From Pseudomonadota bacterium (GTDB lineage: Bacteria > Pseudomonadota > Alphaproteobacteria > Rhizobiales > Xanthobacteraceae), in contig JAEZFA010000057.1 of NCBI GenBank assembly GCA_023417665.1, forward strand, positions 1 to 11,041: a stretch of DNA of 11,041 nt. The letters run 5' to 3'. Each line of letters opens with the position of its first letter. Within the stretch, counting starts at the first letter, position 1. Positions 6,153-11,041 of the stretch are shown in pieces. The notes under the pieces are model-generated. The model made no database searches, was not told the DNA's origin, and worked only from the letters and a program-made list of their open reading frames with translations. Both the position numbers and the translations under genes were made by a program.

Positions 6153-6170
6153 TTTACGCTCGCGTTACGC
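6153..6170 (+). repeat. TTACGC direct repeat pair, 11-bp spacing
   Basis: TTTACGC (6153-6159) and GTTACGC (6164-6170) start 11 bp apart, immediately after the stop codon of the small ORF. They mirror the GTTACGC/TTTACGC pair at 5816-5833, which has the same spacing in opposite order. They lie about 235 bp before the MFS transporter start. A regulator binding site is inferred, not shown. Confidence 0.4.
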
Positions 6171-6223
6171 GGACAAGAACTTGCGGAACGAATTGTCTGT
6201 GGCGCGGTCGGTGAGCGGCAATC

Positions 6224-6249
6224 CAATTTTCGCAATTGCTTTTTGTTTT
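6224..6249 (+). terminator. Weak possible terminator after the small ORF
   Basis: CAATT (6224-6228) and AATTG (6234-6238) form a 5-bp AT-rich stem, with a competing pairing GCAAT/ATTGC (6218-6222, 6235-6239). This is followed by a T-rich stretch TTTTTGTTTT. The stem is weak, so termination efficiency is doubtful. The rest of 6171-6403 shows no gene; I see no convincing -35/-10 pair for the transporter there. Confidence 0.3.
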
Positions 6250-6403
6250 CCAGTCCCTACCGCGGCGCACATCATCCTTTCGCCTAATACGACTTGGTAT
6301 CACGACCGGTCGCACCCCCGCGCGTAGCGTACCCGCGAGATCGCGTGACAGATTCTGTTTCGCGCGCTCGACAAAATTAAAAGCCAACAAATGGGGGACG
6401 CTC

Positions 6404-8077
6404 ATGGCTGATGCAGTGACAACTGCGGCCGCTGAGAACCGTAAAATGACCGCTTCCGAAAAGAAGGTCATTTTCGCTTCTTCGCTCGGCACTGTTTTCG
6501 AATGGTACGACTTCTATCTCTACGGATCGCTCGCCGCGATCATCTCCGCGCAGTTCTTCTCGGGCGTTAACCCGACCGCGGCCTTCATCTTCGCACTGAT
6601 GGCCTTCGCAGCCGGCTTCGCAGTCCGCCCCTTCGGCGCGCTGTTCTTCGGCCGCCTCGGCGACCTCGTCGGCCGCAAATACACCTTCCTCGTCACCATC
6701 GTGATCATGGGCCTGTCGACCTTCATCGTCGGCCTGCTCCCGAACTATGCGAGCATCGGCATCGCCGCCCCGATCATCCTGATCGGCCTGCGCCTGCTGC
6801 AGGGCCTCGCACTCGGCGGCGAATACGGTGGCGCGGCCACTTACGTTGCGGAGCACGCTCCGAACGGCAAGCGCGGCCTCTATACTTCCTGGATTCAGAC
6901 CACCGCCACGCTGGGCCTGTTCCTGTCGCTGCTCATCATTCTCGGCACGCGCACATGGATGGGTGAAAAGGCCTTCGCCGAGTGGGGCTGGCGTATTCCG
7001 TTCCTGCTCTCGATCGTGCTGCTTGCGGTCTCGGTCTGGATTCGTCTGACGCTGCAGGAAAGCCCTGCCTTCGCCAAGATGAAGGCGGAAGGAAAGACCT
7101 CGAAGAGCCCGCTCGCCGAAGCCTTCGGCCGTTGGGACAACGCCAAGGTCGCACTGCTCGCGCTCCTCGGCGGCACCGCCGGTCAGGCCGTCGTCTGGTA
7201 CACGGGACAGTTCTATGCGCTGTTCTTCCTGACCCAGACGCTGAAAGTTGACGGCACCACCGCGAACATCCTGATCGCGGCTTCGCTCGTCATCGGCACG
7301 CCGTTCTTCATCTTCTTCGGCTGGCTCTCCGACAAGGTCGGCCGCAAGCCGATCATTCTCGGCGGCTGCCTGCTTGCAGCACTCACCTACTTCCCGGCTT
7401 TCGGCCTCCTCACCCACTACGCCAACCCGGCTCTCGAAAGAGCGCAGGCGACGGCACCGGTGACGGTGGTAGCGAACCCGGCGGAGTGCTCGTTCCAGTT
7501 CAACCCGGTCGGCACCGCGGCGTTCACCTCTTCGTGCGATATCGCGAAGAGCTTCCTCGCGCGCAACTCGGTGAACTACAAGAACGAGGCCGCTCCTGCC
7601 GGCAGCGTCGCGCAGGTCAAGATTGGCGATCAGGTCGTCGCGTCCTTCGCTGGCACGGGTCTTCCCGCCGACCAGATGAAGACCAAGGCGGCCGAGTTCA
7701 ACAAGGCCATGACCGACGCGATCCGCAAGCACGGTTATCCGGCCGCGGCGAACCCGGCAGAGATGAACAAGCCGATGCTGGTCGTCGTGCTGACTTATCT
7801 CGTGTTGCTCGTCACCATGGTGTACGGACCGATCGCGGCACAGCTTGTCGAGCTGTTCCCGACCCGCATCCGCTACACCGCGATGTCGCTGCCCTATCAC
7901 ATCGGCAACGGCTGGTTCGGCGGCTTCCTGCCGACGACCGCCTTCGCGATGGTCGCAGCCACCGGCGATATCTATTACGGCCTCTGGTACCCGATCGTCG
8001 TGGCGGTGATGACGCTCATCATCGGCGCGATCTTCGTGCCGGAAACGAAAGATCGCGATCTTTCGAAGTGGCACTGA
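6404..8077 (+). CDS. MFS transporter, metabolite:H+ symporter (MHS) family, with large loop insert
   Basis: A 557-aa inner-membrane proton symporter related to KgtP, ProP and ShiA; the substrate (probably a small organic acid or zwitterion) cannot be told from sequence. MHS hallmarks are SSLGTVFEWYDFYLYGSLA (26-44), the MFS loop GRLGDLVGRK (83-92), LLQGLALGGEYGGAATYVAE (131-150) and the second-half loop GWLSDKVGRK (306-315). The C-terminus IFVPETKDRDLS is also typical. KgtP-like members have about 430 residues; the excess is an insert of about 120 residues (338-456) between predicted membrane segments 9 and 10, on the periplasmic side by family topology, with Cys362 and Cys378. The ATG at 6404 follows GGGGGA (6393-6398); the open frame extends upstream but has no better start. 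It is followed by two hairpins, the second a terminator, so the gene is probably the last of its transcript. Confidence 0.94.
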   Translation: MADAVTTAAAENRKMTASEKKVIFASSLGTVFEWYDFYLYGSLAAIISAQFFSGVNPTAAFIFALMAFAAGFAVRPFGALFFGRLGDLVGRKYTFLVTIVIMGLSTFIVGLLPNYASIGIAAPIILIGLRLLQGLALGGEYGGAATYVAEHAPNGKRGLYTSWIQTTATLGLFLSLLIILGTRTWMGEKAFAEWGWRIPFLLSIVLLAVSVWIRLTLQESPAFAKMKAEGKTSKSPLAEAFGRWDNAKVALLALLGGTAGQAVVWYTGQFYALFFLTQTLKVDGTTANILIAASLVIGTPFFIFFGWLSDKVGRKPIILGGCLLAALTYFPAFGLLTHYANPALERAQATAPVTVVANPAECSFQFNPVGTAAFTSSCDIAKSFLARNSVNYKNEAAPAGSVAQVKIGDQVVASFAGTGLPADQMKTKAAEFNKAMTDAIRKHGYPAAANPAEMNKPMLVVVLTYLVLLVTMVYGPIAAQLVELFPTRIRYTAMSLPYHIGNGWFGGFLPTTAFAMVAATGDIYYGLWYPIVVAVMTLIIGAIFVPETKDRDLSKWH

Positions 8078-8087
8078 CGCAAGATTG

Positions 8088-8114
8088 ACGGAGCGGCGGC
8101 AACAGCCGCTCCGT
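8088..8114 (+). repeat. 10-bp stem hairpin after the transporter gene
   Basis: ACGGAGCGGC (8088-8097) and GCCGCTCCGT (8105-8114) are perfectly complementary around the loop GGCAACA, 10 nt after the stop codon. No T run follows. It stands just before the true terminator and may protect the mRNA 3' end from exonucleases. Confidence 0.6.
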
Positions 8115-8128
8115 ACCATCTCCTCTGG

Positions 8129-8158
8129 CCCCGGCAAATCTGCCGGGGTTCTTTTTTT
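8129..8158 (+). terminator. Rho-independent terminator of the MFS gene
   Basis: CCCCGGCA (8129-8136), loop AATC, TGCCGGGG (8141-8148), followed by TTCTTTTTTT (8149-8158). This is a textbook intrinsic terminator on the plus strand. It lies directly between the transporter and the converging small gene whose stop is at 8163. Read on the minus strand the hairpin lacks a following T run, so it probably does not serve that gene. Confidence 0.9.
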
Positions 8159-8162
8159 GTGA

Positions 8163-8540
8163 TTACTTTTCCGGCGGCGCAGGAATTACGGTCGGCCCCT
8201 GCGGAAAATACTGCTGCGGCAGATCCGCAGGCTCGTCGGACTCCGTGCTCCAGTTGCGGCGGTAGCGTGGGCCGGGGATCGACGGCTGCCGCGTTGCGCG
8301 GCTCCGATAGGCGAAGGGATCACCCTTGTTGGTCGGGTAATACTCACCATAGGGCGACAGCGGCACATAATAATATTGCCGGCCCCAGTATTCGGCATGG
8401 GGCACGACATTGTTGATGCCGGCGAGCCCCCAGTCGCCATAAACCACCGTTCCATCCGGATGAATGACGGGCCGCTTGTCGGCGCTCGCGGGTGCCGCAA
8501 GCGCAGTGGCAAAGGTGACGAGCAGGATCAGGCGCAACAT
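8163..8540 (-). CDS. Small secreted protein of unknown function
   Basis: Not recognised. From the ATG at 8540 the product is 125 aa with a clear signal peptide, MLRLILLVTFATALAAPASA, and probable cleavage after ASA (about residue 20). The mature part is rich in Tyr, Pro, Gly and Asn (AEYWGRQYYYVPLSPYGEYY), has no cysteine, and ends in a Pro-rich tail; it looks like a small periplasmic or surface protein. An in-frame ATG at 8576 would add 12 residues before the hydrophobic core; the shorter form is preferred because it gives a standard signal peptide, although its ribosome site (GGAC about 10 nt upstream) is weak. It converges on the MFS transporter and is divergent from tRNA-Thr. No terminator of its own is visible. 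Confidence 0.7.
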   Translation of the reverse strand: MLRLILLVTFATALAAPASADKRPVIHPDGTVVYGDWGLAGINNVVPHAEYWGRQYYYVPLSPYGEYYPTNKGDPFAYRSRATRQPSIPGPRYRRNWSTESDEPADLPQQYFPQGPTVIPAPPEK

Positions 8541-8675
8541 GACCGAAATGTCCAAAGTTCGCCCGGAGCCTGCCATGGCGCGGTTCCGGCCGGGTTACCG
8601 CGTCGTCAACTCTTGAAACTATGGTTAGTGCCTTGCGTATGTTGGCAAAGCATCGCAAATAGCCCGCGCGTGACC

Positions 8676-8699
8676 CCGAAACGGCAGTACCGGTTTCGG
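8676..8699 (+). repeat. Inverted repeat upstream of tRNA-Thr
   Basis: CCGAAAC (8676-8682) and GTTTCGG (8693-8699) are perfect reverse complements with a 10-nt spacer, ending 24 nt before the tRNA-Thr 5' end. I do not see a convincing -35/-10 pair for the tRNA in 8577-8723. The repeat could be a leader hairpin or a regulator site. Confidence 0.35.
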
Positions 8700-8723
8700 A
8701 CCGGGCCATGCACCAACAAATAT

Positions 8724-8795
8724 GCCGGCGTAGCACAGCGGTAGTGCAGCGGTTTTGTAAACCGAAGGTCGGGAGTTCGATCCTCTCCGCCGGCA
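8724..8795 (+). tRNA. tRNA-Thr (anticodon TGT), CCA not encoded
   Basis: A 72-nt cloverleaf: acceptor GCCGGCG/CGCCGGC, D stem GCAC/GTGC, anticodon stem GCGGT/ACCGA with loop TTTGTAA and anticodon TGT at 8756-8758, T arm GGGAG TTCGATC CTCTC, discriminator A8795. The bases after it are CCG, not CCA, so the end must be completed by the nucleotidyltransferase, unlike the tRNA-Gly and tRNA-Tyr in this window. The D stem has an A-T pair where the usual bacterial form has T-A, and the T stem contains one G-T wobble; both arms still fold. Confidence 0.94.
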
Positions 8796-8817
8796 CCGTT
8801 TCCCGAAGACAGGAACG

Positions 8818-8843
8818 AAAAAGCGCGGAGAAATCCCCCGCGC
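8818..8843 (-). terminator. Rho-independent terminator of the spermidine-synthase-like gene
   Basis: On the minus strand GCGCGG (8838-8843) pairs with CCGCGC (8823-8828), extendable by a G-T and a G-C pair, and is followed by TTTTT (8818-8822). It lies 28 nt after the stop codon of the large membrane protein gene. On the plus strand, after tRNA-Thr, the same hairpin has no T run behind it. Confidence 0.8.
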
Positions 8844-8870
8844 CTCCCGTTCCCGCCTTCCTGCTCGCGA

Positions 8871-11041
8871 TCAGCGCGCGTGACGGATCATGGCGCCAAG
8901 CACATTGGAATAGTCGTCGGTCCAGACCCATTGGGTTGGATCAACCTTCTCGTCGATCCAGTGCTTTTTCTCGTCGAGCGCGCCGAAATCTTCCGGCTTT
9001 TTCACGATCGCGCTGACGGTGCCGGAGAACTTGTAATCGTCGTCGTTCAGCTCGGTGTCGCCTTTTGTCGAATTGTGCGTGCGCACCACCATGCCGTTGG
9101 CATTGGCCACACCGGCAACGACCGAGGCCAGTTCGAGATGCCGATTGGAAATATGCATCACCAGAATGCCGCGCGGCGAAAGCTTGCGCTTGTAGATTTC
9201 GAGGGCTTCCTTCGTCATCAGGTGGATCGGGATTGCGTCCGAGGAAAACGCATCGATGACGATGAAGTCATAGCTGCCGTCCGGCGCGTCCGCGATGGTC
9301 AGCCGCGCATCGCCAAGCGTTATCTTCGCATCCGGCGCGCATTGCGCGAGGAAGCTGAACCCGTAACGCTTCGGATTGGTGGCGATCTCGATCGTGGTCG
9401 GATCGATCTCGTAATAATGCACCTGATCGCCCTCCTGTTTGTGGCAGGCAAGCGTGCCGGTGCCGAGACCGACCACGGCATAGTTGATCGGTCCGCTCTT
9501 GTTCGCCCTCGCCTGCGCCACCGCCTGCGCGATCGCCGCCGACTTGTAATAATAGGTCGTGAGTTCTGGGCGGCCGATATAGGGCTTGAAGTCGTTGGTC
9601 ATCACGCGCTGCGCGCCGTGGATCGTGGTGCCATGCAGGAGCACGCGGAAGCGGCCGTCATAGCTGTCCATGACCTTGTGAACGCCGAAGAAGCTACGCA
9701 GCGTATGGCGCGTGCGCTGGTCGATATTGTCGTAGGCCTTGATGGTGAGGAAGCAGAGCGCCACGACATAAGCGTATTTCACCGCGTCGAAGGAAATCAG
9801 GATCGACGCGACCAGCAGGATCCCGATCGTCCACTTCATGTAAGTGTAGTTGCCGGGCGCCAGATCGGAGAGCACCGGCACCCGGTAGCCGAAGGCAGGC
9901 GCCAGCGCCGCCGCGGCCACGATCGCAAGCACGATCCAGAACAGCGGCGCGAGCTTCCCGTTCGGCCATACCCAGCCCGGACGGCACAACAGCGCGAGCA
10001 CGATCAGGATCGGATATTCCGCAACCCAGTTGAAAATCTGCGGCGCGACGAGCGCGGCCGCGATGCCGCCGAGCATGCCGCCCGCCGACATCCACATATA
10101 GAATTCGGTGAGATAAGCCGGCTTCGGCCGCAGCCGCGCCAGTTCGCCGTGACAGACGAGCGCGGTGAAGAAGAACGCGGCGATGTGGATCGTGAGAATC
10201 CAGAAGATCGAATCGAAGCCCTCGAACACCTGGCTCGCGATCAGCGCGGCGATGAACAGCGGCTGCAGGATGACCGCCACCTGATGCACATATGGCGCAA
10301 GCCGCGAGAACACGAGCACGAAGGTGAGCAGATAGAGCGCGAGCGGCACCACCCAGAGAAACGGCACGGCGGCGACGTCGGTGGAAATATGATTGGTGAC
10401 CGCGATCAGAAGGCCCGAAGGAATCGCGGCAAGCGCCACCCAAACCGCGGCGTCCGACCATGTCGGCTTCTTGCCGGCTTCTTCCGCCGTGGTTTTCTCG
10501 GGCTGCAGGTCGCGCGTGTCCCAGATCAGGTAGCCGCAACCGGCGATCAGAAGAATGAGGAAAATGAAACCCGACGACCAGGCAAACGTCTGCTGTTGCA
10601 GCCGCGTCAGCGGCTCGACCACGAAGGGATAGGCAAGCAGCGCCAGGAAGCTGCCCACGTTGCTCGCGGCATAGAGAAAATAAGGGTCCTTGGCGGCCGG
10701 ATGACTGGTGCGCGCGAACCATGCCTGCAACAGCGGCCCGTTTGCCGAAAGCGCGAAGAACGGCAGGCCGATCGAGACCGTGAAAAGGCCGAGCAGCCAG
10801 ATCGCCTCACCCGACGCGGGCGGGCGATTCCAGCCGCTCGCAATCCCGAGCGGCAGGAAGATCACCGAGACCGCCATGACCGCAAGGTGAACCATGACCG
10901 CTCTGCGGCCCTGCAGATTGCGCGTGATGAAATGGGCGTAGGCATAGCCCGCAAGCAGCACGGTCTGGAAAAATACCATGGCGACGGACCACACCGCCGG
11001 CGTGCCGCCAAGCTTCGGCAGCACCATTTTCGCGAACATCG
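8871..11041 (-). CDS. Membrane protein fused to spermidine-synthase-like domain (start cut off)
   Basis: A large protein, at least 723 residues visible, entering from the right edge. Counting from the Met read at 11039, about 450 residues form a polytopic membrane part with roughly 12-14 hydrophobic segments. From about 455 a Rossmann-type methyltransferase/spermidine-synthase-like domain follows: RVLLHGTTIHGAQR, then the SAM/dcSAM-binding motif VGLGTGTLA (523-531), acidic YYEIDP (542-547), GDAR (576-579) and DAFSSDAIPIH (596-606). This is the fused MFS/spermidine synthase-like architecture of the inner membrane. The region equivalent to the aminopropyltransferase active site differs from classical SpeE, so polyamine synthesis is not assured. 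Homologues usually begin some 25-30 residues before this Met with a further membrane segment, so the true start lies outside the window. The 3' end has its own terminator; no partner gene is visible. Confidence 0.92.
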   Translation of the reverse strand, partial: MFAKMVLPKLGGTPAVWSVAMVFFQTVLLAGYAYAHFITRNLQGRRAVMVHLAVMAVSVIFLPLGIASGWNRPPASGEAIWLLGLFTVSIGLPFFALSANGPLLQAWFARTSHPAAKDPYFLYAASNVGSFLALLAYPFVVEPLTRLQQQTFAWSSGFIFLILLIAGCGYLIWDTRDLQPEKTTAEEAGKKPTWSDAAVWVALAAIPSGLLIAVTNHISTDVAAVPFLWVVPLALYLLTFVLVFSRLAPYVHQVAVILQPLFIAALIASQVFEGFDSIFWILTIHIAAFFFTALVCHGELARLRPKPAYLTEFYMWMSAGGMLGGIAAALVAPQIFNWVAEYPILIVLALLCRPGWVWPNGKLAPLFWIVLAIVAAAALAPAFGYRVPVLSDLAPGNYTYMKWTIGILLVASILISFDAVKYAYVVALCFLTIKAYDNIDQRTRHTLRSFFGVHKVMDSYDGRFRVLLHGTTIHGAQRVMTNDFKPYIGRPELTTYYYKSAAIAQAVAQARANKSGPINYAVVGLGTGTLACHKQEGDQVHYYEIDPTTIEIATNPKRYGFSFLAQCAPDAKITLGDARLTIADAPDGSYDFIVIDAFSSDAIPIHLMTKEALEIYKRKLSPRGILVMHISNRHLELASVVAGVANANGMVVRTHNSTKGDTELNDDDYKFSGTVSAIVKKPEDFGALDEKKHWIDEKVDPTQWVWTDDYSNVLGAMIRHAR

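Noticed and set aside
6285..6300. Sequence TAATACGACT followed three bases later by TAT resembles the phage T7 class III promoter core.
   Set aside because: The initiation region (ATAGGG) is absent, no phage polymerase gene or other phage gene is in view, and a partial match of this length is best treated as coincidence.
6391..6411. Six-codon mini-ORF (ATG GGG GAC...) overlapping the start of the MFS gene, possible leader peptide.
   Set aside because: Its GGGGGA is more simply the transporter's Shine-Dalgarno, and the mini-ORF has no ribosome site of its own.
6377..8137. Open frame of 586 codons antisense to the MFS transporter.
   Set aside because: GC-rich coding DNA often leaves the antisense frame open. 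The translation is a charged low-complexity string without domains and spans the transporter's end and first hairpin.
8724..8870. tRNA-Thr 3' end considered as an attachment site for an integrated element.
   Set aside because: No integrase gene, no repeated tRNA 3' fragment nearby, and the following gene is an ordinary chromosomal type with its own terminator.
9694..10722. 342-codon minus-strand open frame inside the spermidine-synthase-like gene.
   Set aside because: Out of frame with a well-supported membrane/SAM-domain protein; composition is Arg/Ala/Gly-rich and has no recognisable motif.

Overview
The window looks like a chromosomal housekeeping region of a GC-rich alphaproteobacterium, probably Hyphomicrobiales (Bradyrhizobium/Rhodopseudomonas/Xanthobacteraceae-like). 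This rests on a tuf gene preceded by tRNA-Gly and tRNA-Tyr, rlmB diverging from tRNA-Tyr, and the style of the proteins. The assignment comes from family knowledge only; no database search was made.

Left part (1-2952, all minus strand). Read in the direction of transcription this is tRNA-Tyr(GTA), a membrane protein fusing a degenerate CPBP-like region to a DUF4214 domain, a lipoprotein alpha/beta hydrolase of the DUF900 type, tRNA-Gly(TCC), and the first 72 codons of tuf (EF-Tu), which runs off the left edge. In E. coli tyrU, glyT and tufB are close neighbours, so the two protein genes appear to sit inside an old tRNA-tuf cluster. A good sigma70-type promoter precedes tRNA-Tyr and a weaker one precedes tRNA-Gly/tuf.

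Middle (3156-5776, plus strand). rlmB (23S rRNA Gm2251 methyltransferase), a truncated KdpD-like histidine kinase and a KdpE-like response regulator are tightly packed (10-nt gap, then a 14-nt overlap) and probably form an operon. No kdpFABC potassium pump genes are in view.

Region 5777-6403. This is the least explained part. It holds an unrecognised 83-codon ORF with stacked inverted repeats in front of it, one of which includes its ribosome binding site. TTACGC motifs spaced 11 and 21 bp apart flank it on both sides. OmpR/PhoB-type regulators commonly bind direct repeats with about 11-bp spacing, so these are candidate sites for the adjacent KdpE-like regulator.

Right part. An MHS-family MFS transporter (6404-8077) carries a roughly 120-residue insert between two membrane segments and is followed by two strong hairpins, the second a classic rho-independent terminator. 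Then come a small secreted protein of unknown role (minus), tRNA-Thr(TGT) without an encoded CCA (plus), and a large membrane protein with a C-terminal spermidine-synthase-like domain (minus), which runs off the right edge and has its own terminator. No mobile element, CRISPR array, prophage or rRNA gene is visible, and no gap between genes exceeds 300 bases.
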